Assembly (NCBI GenBank): GCA_019448385.1
Contig: JAGTXO010000024.1
Span: 102,001-166,000, forward strand
Direction: 5' to 3'
Source of the DNA: Diacronema lutheri
Taxonomy: Eukaryota > Haptophyta > Pavlovophyceae > Pavlovales > Pavlovaceae
Length of the DNA stretch: 64,000 bases
Part shown: positions 41,612-52,686 of the stretch, one piece after another
Numbering within the stretch: position 1 is the stretch's first letter
Layout: each line of letters opens with the position of its first letter
Position numbers and translations under genes: made by a program
The notes under the pieces: generated by a model
Told to the model about the DNA's origin: nothing
What the model saw: the letters and a program-made list of their open reading frames with translations, nothing else
The model's database searches: none

Positions 41612-44600
41612 CGGGAGAAGGGCGTGCGGCCGCGGCGCGCGCGCGCTTGGCACGCACCTCGGCCTCGGCCTCGAACGCGTGGGATATGGGCCTGAGCTCC
41701 TTGTCGCCGTGCCGGTAGTCGCCGCTGCCCGTCGTTGCCCACCTGCCCGCGTCGGTGTTGGCCCTCGCGCGCTCCCGCGCCGCGCGCCGCTGCGCGTCGG
41801 CGTGGAGCAGCGCGTCGTAGAGCCGGCCCTGCAGGTGCGCAAAGTCGAAGGCGACCTGCGTGATATCGCGCACGGGCTCGGTGAACTCGGCGCTGTCGAG
41901 GAAGAGGCCGTCGTCCACAATCGCCCGGAGGTACGCTGCGTGCGCAGCGCACACGGCGCTCAGGTCGGGTGCCTTTCCGATCGCTTCGAGAAGCTCGACC
42001 CAGCAGCTCTGCGCGATAGGGAAAGGGGGGACGGGAGGGGGACAGGGAAGAGAGTTGAGGGCAGGCCATCGCGTCAGAGCGCGCCGCACGCGACGGCGCG
42101 GTGAAGCTCACGCGCGCGGCGTGCAGGCGGGACGGGGTCAAGGCATGCATTCCCCGGTGCGTGCGATGGGCGGCAGCGGCTGCGCGCACCTCAATAACCT
42201 CGGCCATCGCGTGGTATTGCATGTTGTGCACAAACGAGAGGAGCTCGTGACGTAGCCGCTGGAAGGCGCGCATCGGCGCGGAGACGCGCAGCTCGCGGAA
42301 GAGGCGGAGAAGTGTCGTGTGCTGCCGCCAGACGAGCGCGAGCATGTGCTCCGCCCGCTTGAGGCGCCACACAAAGTGAAAGAGGCGCGAGTAGGTGCGC
42401 AGGCACTCGGACGTGACGACCGCCGCGACGGGCGAGTCGCCGACGTGGTAGTCGAGGGAGAAGGCCGCCCAGCCGTCCTCGTGCGGCAGCGGCCGCAGCT
42501 GCACGTCAAGCCGCGCGAGCGCGTCGGCGGAGAACTCGACGGCGGCCGTGCTCGCGCGCACGGCGCCGTCGAGGAGCGAGAGAAGCGAGTGACGCGAGAG
42601 CTCGTGCGCGGGCCTCGCGAGCTCTGGCGCGAGGCAATCCATCAGGTGCTGCACGAGGTCGCCCTGCGAGAGGAGCACGAACCCGCGTAGCGCGCGCAGC
42701 TGCTCGACGAGTGCACCGTCGTCGAGCACGAGCTGTGCGGTGCGAGGGGCGCGAATGGTGGGCGGGGGAGCAGAGTTGGCGCGCGGCAGGGTCGGCGGAC
42801 GGCGGGGGCGGCGGCGAGCGGCCCTGCGCGCGCGCGCGCGCGCGAGCGCGGCCGCGCGGCCGACGGGCGCGGCGCGCGCCGGCGCGCCTTCGTGACGCGC
42901 GGGTGAACCACGGCGGCGGCCTGCTCGACGAAGAGCTCGAGCGCGCCGACGTCGCCCCAGCGCAGCTCGGGCGCGCCGCGCAGCCGGAGCGCGACCAGAC
43001 CACCGGACCCGCGCTCCTCCGCCGGACTCGCGCACTCTCGCAGCAGCCGCACCGACTTGCCCACCAGCAGCACGCGCGTGGCGAGCGCGGCCGAGATGTA
43101 GCTTGGCAGCATCGCCGCGCGCAGCACGTACGTCGAGTGCCACAGCGCCTCGGCGCCGCCGGGCGCGCCGGGCGCGCCGCCGGCGGCCGACGTGTCGGCC
43201 GGCACGCCGCGCGCGCCGCGCGCGGCGACGAAGAACTCGCCGTGCGTGTCGTCAAGCGCACCGTGCTGCATCCACGCGCTGAGCATGCGCAGCAGCGGCG
43301 CGCCCGCCTGCGCGGCAAAGGCACCGACGTAGGCCGCGACGAACGGGTCGCCATGCTGACTGCACTCGCGCAGCGCGTTGCACAGCGCGCCGCCATGCTG
43401 TGTAACGCACCGCTCGATCAGCGCGCACAGCGCGTCGAGGCGCAGCCGCGGCTCGTGCGCCCAGAGCAGCAGCTTTCGCAGCGTCAGCCGCGCGCGCGCG
43501 CGCCCGCCGCCGCCGCCACCACCGCCGCCGCCCTCCGCCGCACGCGCGCCGCCCAGCCGCTCCTCGTCGAGGAGCGCAAGCAGACGCACGTAGTCGTCGA
43601 GCTCGCGCCGCACGGCCGCGCGTAGCGCCTGGCGCACGTGCCCGCCGTCGTCGGCGTCGATGCCGCCGCCGCCATCGCCGCCGCCGTCGACCGCCCCCTC
43701 GTCGGCGCCCACGCCGCGCGACGCGCCGCCCGACAGCGCGCCGCGCGCGAACCGCTCACACCCGGCGTACGACGCGCCAAGCTCGCACAGCGCAGCGAGC
43801 AGCGCGCGCGTCGCGGCCGGGAGCGACGGCTCGACAACGAACGGCGGCGCGTCGCGCGCGGGCGACGCGTCGAAGCGCACGTGCGCCGACGAGACGGCCT
43901 GCATGGCGTATAGCGCCACGCGCACGAGCTCGGCCTCGCGCACGGCGGCACGCGCGGGCGCGCGCCACACCGGCGGCGGCGCGGGCGGCTCTGCCGCCGA
44001 GCCGCCGCGCCACGCGCTCTCGGCGGCGGCGGCGACCGTCGGCTGGCGCGCGCCCGCGGATCGCGCCGCCGCCTCGCCGTGCGCCGACTGCGCGCGCTCG
44101 GCCCACGGCGCGGCCGCGCCTTTGCCGTGCGGCGCGCGCGCCGCCGGCGCGGGCGTCGGCCGGCTGTTGACCGCCACGTCGAAGCGCTGCGAGAGGACGG
44201 CGGCGACGTCAGCTTCGCACGCGCTGTGCGCCGCCGGCACGAGCGCGCCATGCGCGAGGCCGAAGCGCGCCTCGCCGTGGCCGCTGGCGCCGAGCGCGCC
44301 GCCGGGCGCGCCGAGCGCGCCGCCCGCCGCGCCCACCGAACGGCGGCTGCCCGCGAGCTCGGCGAGAAGCTGAAGCGCGGCCACGCGGTGCTCGTGCGCG
44401 AGCGTGGGTTCGGCATCGTCCAACCCGTCGCACGCGTCGCGCAACTCCGCCAGCTGCTCGCGCAGCTCGAGCTGCGGCGCGTCGGCGCCGCGCGCGCGCG
44501 CGAGCTCGCGGCCGAGCCGCTCGGCGAGCGCGAGGTCGGATGGGGTGCGCGCGGACATGCGCGAGCCGAGCAAGCTCATGCAGTAGCCGACCTGCGTGGC

Positions 44601-44841
44601 GCGCAGGCGAGCCCTCGCGCGCGCGCGCGCGCGCCGCCGCGCGCGTCAGGAGCGTCGCGAGCCGTGCGCGCGTGCCGCGCGGGCGCGCACGCGACGCCAT
44701 CCGCGCGCGGAGGCGCGCGCATACCAGCCGGCTGGTGGCAGGGCCACGCCTCGAGGCGGGAAGCCCGGCCGCCTCGCGCAGCGCGCGCAGCACCAGCTGC
44801 TCCACGAGGGCGAGCACCGCCTGCCCCTCGGCGCCCGCCAT
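41307..44841 (-). CDS. TUBGCP3: Gamma-tubulin complex component 3
   Basis: Five exons: 44725-44841, 42888-44591, 42190-42732, 41658-42008 and 41307-41504; 970 aa. The N-terminal GRIP half has RKLLLWAHEPRLRLDALCALIE, GDPFVAAYVGAF, DTHGEFFVA and WHSTYVLRAAMLPSYIS then VLLVGKSVRLL. The C-terminal half has LLSQGDLVQHLMDCLAPEL, DGWAAFSLDYHVGDSP, VWRLKRAEHML and the last RLDFNGFH. GCP3 pairs with GCP2 to hold gamma-tubulin and nucleate microtubules. Low-complexity Gly runs in the first half are insertions compared with animals. Intron 2 (42733-42887) has a GC donor, supported by the conserved TK-LVLDD join. Intron 4 contains a C48 run on the sense strand. Confidence 0.93.
41564..41611. repeat. G48 homopolymer (C48 on GCP3 sense strand)
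   Basis: Forty-eight consecutive G on plus, within the last GCP3 intron (41505-41657). It is about 60 bp from the acceptor, so it could extend the pyrimidine tract. Confidence 0.9.
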
Positions 44842-45021
44842 CGAGCCGGCGGCGATTTTCCCGCGTAAAAACTCTTGACTCGGGTCAGAAGAATTGGGTC
44901 TAGGTCAGCCGCGCGAACTTTCCTACGTCCGGAGGCCAGTTGTCATCCGCCGGACTCCTGAGGCCTTTGTGGTCCGCTAGGCAGCCGCCGACCGAGCGAC
45001 GCACCGAGTTCTCCCGGCAGC
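44842..45021. promoter_or_regulatory. 180-bp divergent promoter, GCP3 / profilin
   Basis: The region between outward start codons of GCP3 and profilin, with a lower-GC patch near 44857-44905 (TTTTCCC, TAAAAACTC). Function inferred. Confidence 0.4.
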
Positions 45022-45794
45022 ATGAGCTGGCAGAGCTACGTTGACGACCACCTGATCGCGTCGGGCAACGTGACACAGGCCACGATCATTGGCGTGAAAG
45101 ACGTTGATGTTTGGGCGCAGTCGCCAGGCTTTGAGGTGCGCGCGGCGCACGCGCACCGAGTGTCGCGCGCGCGGAGCGCGCCGTCGAGCGCGTTGGACGC
45201 GCCGCGCACGCGGGCGCACCTGTCGCGCCATGCATTCGCTGACGTGCCGTCGACGCTCACGCGCGTGCGCGCGCGCCGCCCTCGCGCGCGCGCGTGCGCG
45301 CGGCAGGTCTCGCCCGACGAGGCCAAGGCGCTCATCGCTGGGTTCTCGGACGCGACTGCCCTCCAGGCGAACGGCATCTTTGCGAACAAGGAGAAGTACA
45401 TGTTCATCAAGTGCACGGACGGCAAGGAGATTCTTGGCAAGAAGGCGCGCGCGCGCGTGCCGCTGCCTGCATCCAGCGCCTTGGCGCGCACGCCGCGTGC
45501 CGCCGCCGTGCACGGCAGCCGCGCGCGCAGCGGCGGCGTGCAGGGGCAACGGGAGCGCACCCCGCCGTCGATGAGCCCAGGTGAGCAGTCGTGGCGATGG
45601 GCGCGCAGCCGACCACACGCGTCACGCCTCGAATCGGCTGTCGTGCCGCGCGTGCGCAGGGCACGTCCGGCATGTGTGCGTTTAAGGGCTCCACGTTCAT
45701 CATGATCGCAGTCCACGATGAGTCCATCACGCCCGGCAACTGCTCGGCGACTACGGGCAAGCTCGCAGACTACTTGATCGAGCAGGGCATGTGA
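45022..45794 (+). CDS. PFN: Profilin
   Basis: Three exons: 45022-45135, 45307-45444 and 45660-45794; 128 aa. MSWQSYVDDHLIASGNV is the classic profilin start with the poly-Pro-binding Trp and Tyr. Later KYMFIKCTDGKEILGKK and the final GKLADYLIEQGM match. Profilin binds actin monomers and formins. Intron 2 (45445-45659) has a GC donor, AAG|GCGCGC; the join restores GKK-GTSGMCAFK. Confidence 0.96.
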
Positions 45795-45898
45795 GCGGGT
45801 CAGCACAGCACGCTCGGACGCTGGTGGCGAATTGGCTGAAGGGGATCTCGGAACTAGCAGGGGCGAGCTTGGCCGAGCCGGCGCTGCGCGCGCGGCGC

Positions 45899-47473
45899 TC
45901 ACTCGTGCACGAGGAAGCCCGCCGCGAGCAGCACGTAGGCCGTGACGAGCACGAGGCCCTGCAGCCAGTTGGTCTGCCCCTGCGTCGTAATAATCGCGAC
46001 GAGGATTGCGCTGGCAAACATGGTTGCCGCCTCGTACGCCTCGAGCTGCATGTCGAGCGGGTGGCCCATCGCCCAGCCGAGCAGCACGAGCGACGGGATC
46101 ACCGAGAGCGAGATCTGGCCGCGGGTGGCGCGCCGGAGCGCCGGGCGCGCGCGCGTGAGGCACGCCGCCGGCGCGCGCGCACGGGCGCGTGCACCGTCGC
46201 CGAGCGTGAGGCACGCCGCCATCGCCGAGCGAACTCGCGCGGCGCGGCGCGGCGCGGCGCGCGACGGGGTGCGCGGGCTGATTTGCGCGCGCACGGCGCG
46301 GTTTGCGCTTGCGCGCGATGCGCGCACCTGCGTGGCCGAGCCGACGGCGATGCCGAGCGCGAGGTCCATCTTGTTCTTGAGCGCGAAGATGACCGCAGCC
46401 GCATGCTCGGCCGCATTGCCCACGATCGGGATGACGATCACGCCAATAAAGATGTCGGGCACGCCCCACGAGACGGCAGCGCCTTCAATCGCGTCGACCA
46501 TGACCTCGGAGAGTGCCGCGATGATGAGCGTGATCGCGCCTAGCCAGAAGAGCGCCCCCCAAAAGCCGAGCACAAACTCATCATCGCCCTCGTCGTCCTC
46601 CTGCCCCTCGAAGAGGTGACGGTGGGTGGCGAGCTGGAAGTAGAGGAAGGCGGCGTACACGATGAAGAGCAGCAGCGACATGACGCGCGAGAGCAGCAGG
46701 ATCGAGTCGGCGTGCAGCTGCGCGCCCGAGAGCGCGAGCGACGTGGGGAAGAGGAGGGACATGGATGCGAGCATCAGCAGAGACGAGTTCATCGACGCGG
46801 CGTTGCGGTTAAAGGTCTGCGTCTCGTGCTTGAGGCCGCCGAAGAAGAGCGCCATCCCAAGCACGAGGAGCAGGTTGGAGAGCACGCTGCCCAGCAGGTT
46901 GACCTGCACGATGTGGTACATGCCCGCGCGCAACGCAAAGACCGAGACGATCAGCTCGGTCACGTTGCCAAACGTCGCGTTGAGCAGGCCGCCGAGCGTG
47001 TCGTTGGTGTACATGGCGAGCTGCTCCGTCACAAACGAGAGCCGCTCGGCGAACGGCGCGATCGCCACGAGTGCGCACAGGAACGTGAGCCCCTCGCCCC
47101 ACCCGAGGTGCCTCGCGTACAGCGCGAACGGCGTCGCCTGCGTGCGCCGGGAGCGCGCGCGCCGGGCGGCGCGCCGCGAGTGGGGGCGCGGTGAGACGGC
47201 GCTGCCGCGCCGTGCGCCCACCGCGCGCGCGCGGCCCCAGCGCGCGCGCGGCCCCACCCGCGCCCTGCCGCGCGCGCGGCGCGGCGCGGCGCGCGCGCCG
47301 CGCACCAACATGAGGATGTTGAGCTTCTCCTCGAAGAGCAGCGTGCCGATCGATCGGCGCAAATAGGCCAGCCATCCATCGGCAAGCACATCCGGAAACC
47401 CCTCCTCCTTCTCCGGCGCGTCGCTGGGCACCGCGCCGGGCTGGACGAGCCGACCTCCGCTCGCCGGTGCCAT
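45899..47473 (-). CDS. CAX: Vacuolar Ca2+/H+ exchanger
   Basis: Three exons: 47306-47473, 46328-47137 and 45899-46114; 397 aa. Both ion-selectivity repeats are present: GGLLNATFGNVTELIVSVFAL (c-1) and VGNAAEHAAAVIFALKNKMDLALGIAVGSATQ (c-2). About eleven hydrophobic segments and a central acidic loop EGQEDDEGDDE fit the CAX family, which loads Ca2+ into the vacuole or acidic store using the proton gradient. The N terminus is soluble and short. Both introns are GT-AG with GTGCGC donors. The gene starts only 70 bp after the HPPK-DHPS stop, same strand. Confidence 0.94.
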   Translation of the reverse strand: MAPASGGRLVQPGAVPSDAPEKEEGFPDVLADGWLAYLRRSIGTLLFEEKLNILMLVRGARAAPRRARGRARVGPRARWGRARAVGARRGSAVSPRPHSRRAARRARSRRTQATPFALYARHLGWGEGLTFLCALVAIAPFAERLSFVTEQLAMYTNDTLGGLLNATFGNVTELIVSVFALRAGMYHIVQVNLLGSVLSNLLLVLGMALFFGGLKHETQTFNRNAASMNSSLLMLASMSLLFPTSLALSGAQLHADSILLLSRVMSLLLFIVYAAFLYFQLATHRHLFEGQEDDEGDDEFVLGFWGALFWLGAITLIIAALSEVMVDAIEGAAVSWGVPDIFIGVIVIPIVGNAAEHAAAVIFALKNKMDLALGIAVGSATQVRASRASANRAVRAQISPRTPSRAAPRRAARVRSAMAACLTLGDGARARARAPAACLTRARPALRRATRGQISLSVIPSLVLLGWAMGHPLDMQLEAYEAATMFASAILVAIITTQGQTNWLQGLVLVTAYVLLAAGFLVHE

Positions 47474-47543
47474 GGAAAACTGGTCGACCTCTCTCCGCTT
47501 TTCAGCTACAAGTACCCCCATGGACGAATTCGGCGCACGTTGA

Positions 47544-49007
47544 CTACCCGCACGATGGCTGTCCGCCCGTTTGCACCGCGCGAGCGCGCGGCCGGCGTAT
47601 CGCGTCGGCGACGGCGAGGACCTGCCGGTTGGGCGCGACGGCGTGCACGCGGTGCACGTCGACGGCCGGCACGCACGCCGCGGTGACGGCCGCCGTGCCC
47701 CACTCGCGCGCGGCGGGCGATCCCGCCGCATCGCCGATCAGCTCGCCGATGAAGCGCTTGCGGCTCGCGCCCATGAGGAGGGGCAAGCCGCCAAGCCGCG
47801 CGCGCAGCTCGGGCAGCGCACGGAGCAGCGCCAAATTGTGAGCCAGCTGCTTGGCGAAGCCGATGCCCGGGTCGAGCACGAGGTCGAAGGACGGCACGCC
47901 CGCCGCGCGCGCCGCGCGCGCGCGCGCGGCTAGCTCGTCGGCGACCGCGTCGACGACGGCGGCGTCGGCGCCGTCGTCGGCACCGTCGCCGTAGCGCGCG
48001 AGCGAGCCCATCGTGCGCGGCGTGCCCCGGCTGTGCATCAGCACCGCCGGCACGCCGAGCTGCGCGATGGCGGAGAACATCTCGCCGTCCGCCCCACCTG
48101 CGCTCACGTCGTTCACCATGTCGGCGCCCACGAGGACGGCGGCGCGAGCGACGGCGGCGCTCGACGTGTCGATGGAGATGGGCAGCTCGAGCCCGTCCGC
48201 GCGCAGCGCCTCCACTACCGGCAGCACGCGCGCCAGCTCCTCGTCGACGCCGACGGACGCGGCGCCGGGCCTTGTCGAGACGCCCCCGACGTCGAGCACG
48301 TCCGCGCCGTCTGCGGCCATGCGCGCGGCGGCGCGGCGCGCGTCGTCAAGCGAGCCGAGCGCGCCGCCGTCGGAGAACGAGTCGGGCGTCACGTTGAGGA
48401 TCCCCATCACGTAGCTCCGCGCGCCCCACCGCCATACAATCGGCGCAGCGCGCACGTGCGCGCCGCCCGCGCGGCCCACGCCCGCGACGCGCGGCAGGGG
48501 CTCGGCGCCGCGCGCGAGGAGCTCGGCGTGGAGCTGGGCGACACTTTTGCCCAGCCGCGGGTGCCGCACCTCGGGCGCGATCTCCGCCAGCGGCTGCAGC
48601 ACGAAGAGGCGCTCGTGCAGCCGCTCGTGCGGCACGCTCAGCGCGCGCGCGCCGTCGCCGTCGCCGTCGTGCTCGATGGTGGATATGCCATCGGCGAAGG
48701 CGAGCAGGTCCACGTCGATCGGCCGCGCGCCGAAGCGCTCACCTGGCGCGCGGCCGAGCCGCGCCTCCAGCGCCTTGACCGCGCGCAGCAGCTCGGCGCC
48801 GCTCGCGCGCGTCTCGAGCGCGCACGCGCCGTTCACATAGTCGGGCTGCGGCCCGCCCGCCCAGCCGGGCGGCGTCCAGGGTGGCGACTCGACGAGCGAC
48901 GACGTCGCGACCACCCGTCCGACCTCGCCCAGCCCGCGCAGCGCCGCGCGGATCCCGCCCACGCGGTCGCCCAGATTCGCGCCGAGGCCGATCAGCACGG
49001 TGCGCAT
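47544..49007 (-). CDS. Bifunctional HPPK-DHPS folate enzyme
   Basis: A 487-residue intronless fusion. Residues about 1-150 are 6-hydroxymethyl-dihydropterin pyrophosphokinase: TVLIGLGANLGDRVG, then FGARPIDVDLLAF and SVPHERLHERLFVLQPL. Residues about 205-485 are dihydropteroate synthase: YVMGILNVTPDSFSDGG, DVLDVGGVSTRPGA, ISIDTSSAAV, NDVSAGGAD, LDPGIGFAKQ and MGASRKRFIGEL. The two domains do consecutive steps of folate synthesis and are fused in plants and many algae, where the enzyme is mitochondrial. A 37-residue Arg-rich extension in frame upstream could be a presequence; I use ATG 49007. Confidence 0.95.
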   Translation of the reverse strand: MRTVLIGLGANLGDRVGGIRAALRGLGEVGRVVATSSLVESPPWTPPGWAGGPQPDYVNGACALETRASGAELLRAVKALEARLGRAPGERFGARPIDVDLLAFADGISTIEHDGDGDGARALSVPHERLHERLFVLQPLAEIAPEVRHPRLGKSVAQLHAELLARGAEPLPRVAGVGRAGGAHVRAAPIVWRWGARSYVMGILNVTPDSFSDGGALGSLDDARRAAARMAADGADVLDVGGVSTRPGAASVGVDEELARVLPVVEALRADGLELPISIDTSSAAVARAAVLVGADMVNDVSAGGADGEMFSAIAQLGVPAVLMHSRGTPRTMGSLARYGDGADDGADAAVVDAVADELAARARAARAAGVPSFDLVLDPGIGFAKQLAHNLALLRALPELRARLGGLPLLMGASRKRFIGELIGDAAGSPAAREWGTAAVTAACVPAVDVHRVHAVAPNRQVLAVADAIRRPRARAVQTGGQPSCG

Positions 49008-49241
49008 GCTCGGGCGCCGCGCTCGCGGCGGCGGGCGGCGGGCACAAAGGAACGCGGAAGGGTGGCAGCAGCGCGGCGCGCACGCAGCAGCGCCTCTCCT
49101 CCGCTCCCCTCTGGGCACGACCGTGCCCCTCCGGTCGCCACCGGTGGCCGCCGGTCCCTGAGCCCGAGGGACACGCGTGCTTCAACGATGGCGGTCGTCG
49201 CTACTATGGCCTGGAGGCGGCAGGGGATCGAAGTTCGGACG

Positions 49242-49279
<38 letters not shown>

Positions 49280-49875
49280 TCCCCGCACTCGATGAAGAGC
49301 GGCACGATGGCACCGCCCGCGCCCAGCGCGATCAGCGCATCATCGCCGCCGCCGTTCGATCGCTCGCCGTCCGCTCGCGCAACCGCGCGGTCGGTGTCGA
49401 GCGCGTCCGCCGTGAGCGGTGAGCCCGCGTCGGCTCGCGCCCGGCAGGCCGCTCCGCCGCCAAGGGCGCCACTCGCCGCTCGTGGCATCGCGATACTTCT
49501 GCGCGTACTGGTGCGCGCACTGCTTCTTGGCACCGCCTCTCGTCGAGGGCCGAGGGGGCACTGCGGCATGCAAATGTTGGCGCCATGCCCCTGGCACGCC
49601 TCGCGACGCGCGTCCTCGCCGTCCGCGATCTGCAGGCCGGCCTCGCCGGCAACGCAGCAGCTGCAGAGGCACGCGACGAGCGGGCGCACCACCCCCCCCC
49701 CCCCGCCTACCCCCCGCGCGCGCTGCCGTGCAACCCCACGCTCGACGCATGCGGCGAGGTAGAGCTAGGGCAGGCCGAGTGCGGCGCGTCCGTGCCGAAG
49801 GCAGGCCGAGTGCATGCGGCGAGGCAGGCCGAGTGCATGCGCCGCGTGCCCAACGCGGCGCCCCCCCCATCCCCT

Positions 49876-49915
<40 letters not shown>

Positions 49916-49988
49916 ACGTGACCCCACAAGATCCGTGCTCCGTCCTCATCGCCGCCGCGCCGCCATCGTTGCGACGTGGAGGTGCGCG
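49008..49988. other. Intergenic region with long C tracts
   Basis: A 981-bp gap between HPPK-DHPS (minus) and NOP2 (plus). C runs of 34 (49243-49276), 13 (49692-49704) and 37 (49877-49913) occur. Around 49752-49840 a GGCAGGCCGAGTGC word repeats. A minus-strand frame near 49692 begins MVRPLVACLCSCCVAGEAG and could be a short secreted protein, but it ends in a Gly run from the C tract and is not listed as a gene. Confidence 0.5.
49877..49913. repeat. C37 homopolymer upstream of NOP2
   Basis: A run of 37 C, 75 bp before the NOP2 start codon on its sense strand, with a second C34 run at 49243-49276. Confidence 0.9.
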
Positions 49989-50489
49989 ATGGCGCGTGGC
50001 ACCGCACCGCCGGCCAAGGTTGCAAAGGCGCCGGCGAGGAAGTCGTTCTCGGACGAGAACAAAAAGTGGCTCAAGCCCAAGGTGCGTAGCAGGCGTGTCT
50101 CCTCGCCGAGCGGATGCGTGCTCGGCACCGGGCGCTCACGCGCGCGCGCCGCCGCCCACGCCGCGCGCAGAAAGCCGCCGCCGCCACGAAGCTCGCGGCG
50201 CCCAAGGGCCGGGCGCGCGCTACGGAGGAGGATGAGGAGGATGACGACGACCTGGACGACGAGCTGCTCGACGACGAGCTGCTTGACGACGATCTGGATG
50301 GCGGTGACGGCGCCGACGACTTTCTTGGCGCCGATCTTGCCAAGCGCGCACCTGGCGCGAAGGGTGCCAAGGGCGCAAAGGCCGCGCCCCGGGAGCGGCC
50401 CGCGGCAAAGCGCGGCAAGAAGGCGAGCCTCCTCGACAGCGACGAGGATGAGGAGGATGATGCGCGTAAACATGACGACGTGCTCGACG

Positions 50490-50550
<61 letters not shown>

Positions 50551-52661
50551 TGAGTTGCAGCTCGACATTGAGCGCGACGCGCGCGCGGCGGACGAGGAGG
50601 AGAGGCGCGTGGCGGAGGACGACGCGGCGGAGCTGAAGACCAACATTCAGCGCATCAACCGCTTCGTCCTGCCGAGCGGACAGGAGGTGCAGCAGCGCGA
50701 GATCATGCCGCCAGACCTCGCGATCATCGCGACGCGCATCAAGGACAACCTCGCGACGCTTTCAAACTTTGCGGAGTTGCGCGACCCGCAGCACGCGCGG
50801 CAGGACTACCTCGACCAGCTCGAGCGCGACATGGCCGCCTACTACGGCTATGTGCCCGACCTCGTCCAGCTCTTCCTCCGCCTCTTCTCGCCCGCCGAGG
50901 CCTACGAGTTCCTCGAGGCCAACGAGACGCCGCGTCCGCTCACCATCCGCACCAACACGCTGCGCACGCGCCGGCGCGAGCTCGCGCAGGCGCTGATCGC
51001 GCGCTCGGTCAACCTCGACCCGATCGACAAGTGGTCCAAGGTCGGCCTGGTCATTTACGAGTCGGCCGTGCCGATCGGCGCGACGCCAGAGTACCTGGCG
51101 GGCCACTACATGGTGCAGAGCGCCTCGTCCTTCCTGCCCGTGATGGCGCTCGCGCCGCACGAGGGCGAGCGCGTGCTTGACATGTGCGCGGCGCCGGGCG
51201 GCAAGACCTCGTACATCTCCGCGCTGATGCGCAACACGGGCGTCGTCTTTGCCAACGACGCCAAGAAGGAGCGGCTCAAGGGGCTCACCGCCAACCTGCA
51301 CCGGCTTGGCGTCACGAACGCAGTCGTGTGCAACCTCGACGGCCGCGCGTTCCCAAAGGTCCTCGGCCGCTTCGACCGCGTGCTCCTCGACGCGCCGTGC
51401 ACCGGCCTCGGCGTCATCGCCAAGGACCCGTCCGTCAAGGTGCGCGCGCGCGCCACGGCGCCGGACGCGCGCGCCGCGCCGCTGCGCCCCGCCTCCACGC
51501 GCCAGCCGGCGCGCGCGCGCCCACGCGCGGCGCGTCTCGCGCGCGCGTTGGCCCGCGCTCGAGTAGCTGCAAAAGGACTTCAAGGACCTGCAGCGCTGCC
51601 AGCAGCTCCAGCGCGAGCTCCTCCTCTGCGCGATCGACTCGGTCAACGCCGACTCGAACACGGGCGGGTACGTCGTCTACTCGACCTGCTCCGTCTCCGT
51701 CGAGGAGAACGAGATGGTCGTCGACTACGCGCTGCGCGCGCGCTCCGTCAAGGTGCGGCCGGTCGCGCCGCCGCGCCGCCGGCGGCGCACCCGCGCGTCG
51801 CGCGTCGTGCCGTGCGCCGTGCGCTGTGCTCACGCGACGCCCGCGGCGCGACGCGCGGCGCGCCTTCCGCGCGCTCGCGCTCGCGCTCGCGCTCGCGCGC
51901 AGATTGTCGGGTGCGGACTCGACTTTGGCCGGCCGGGCCTCACGCGCTACCGCGAGCGCCGCTTCCACCCATCGCTCGCCGAAGCGCGCCGCTTTTACCC
52001 GCACGTGCACAACATGGATGGGTTCTTCGTGTGCAAGCTGCGCAAGTTTTCAAATGCGCTGCCGTCGGCGGCAGAGCGGAAGCAGGCCAAGGCGGACGCG
52101 CGGCCCAAGACGGGTGGAGCAGGCAAGCAGCCGCGCGGCGCGCAAGCCGCGGCCGCGCCGGACGACGCCGACGCGCACGGCGAGGAGAGCGGCGATGGTG
52201 ACGACGGCGACGACAGCGACGACGATACGCAGGGCGAGAGCGGGCTGGCGGACGCGCGCGCGGCGGAGGCGCAGCGCCGCGCGAGCAAAGCGGACGCGCC
52301 GCTGCAGGGAAAACGGGCGCGGTCCGACGGTGCGCGATTGCCCGACGGTGCACGTGACGCAGGCGCGCGCGCACCCAAAGCGCGCGTTGAGGCTAACGGC
52401 GCACGGGCGGCTGATGGCACGCAGCGCCCGCCGCGCGAGCCGGCGCCCGCCCGCGTCGAGCCGACGTTGCGTGCCGGCGGCAAGCGGCAAGCGGCGCGCC
52501 CGCACGATGGCGCGTCTGCGGCGAACGTGCAGCCCGTGCCGAGCGCCAAGCGGAGCAAAGCAGCCATCGCGGGTGGCGATGGCGGGAACGGCGGCCAGCG
52601 CAAGCTCAAGGCGCCCGCCAAGGCGAAGACGAGCGCGCGCGCCGCCAACGTGGCTCAGTAG
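49989..52661 (+). CDS. NOP2: NOP2/NSUN1 rRNA cytosine-C5 methyltransferase
   Basis: Four exons: 49989-50081, 50171-51439, 51567-51752 and 51903-52661; 768 aa. The methyltransferase core has DMCAAPGGKTSYISAL (motif I), LLDAPCTGLGVIAKDPS (motif IV, first catalytic Cys), and VYSTCSVSVEENE (motif VI, second Cys). The C end includes RFYPHVHNMDGFFVCKLRKF. NOP2 methylates large-subunit rRNA in the nucleolus and helps 60S assembly. The N-terminal half is acidic, with about 20 consecutive Asp near 50498-50551. The C-terminal tail is Ala/Lys/Arg-rich. The stop lies 25 bp from the convergent neighbour's stop. Confidence 0.95.
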
Positions 52662-52686
52662 CGCGTGTGAAGCGCCACGTGGCATG

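Noticed and set aside
49204-49692. Possible small secreted protein, minus strand
   Set aside because: Signal-like start, but ends through a Gly run made by the C34 tract and has no supporting family.
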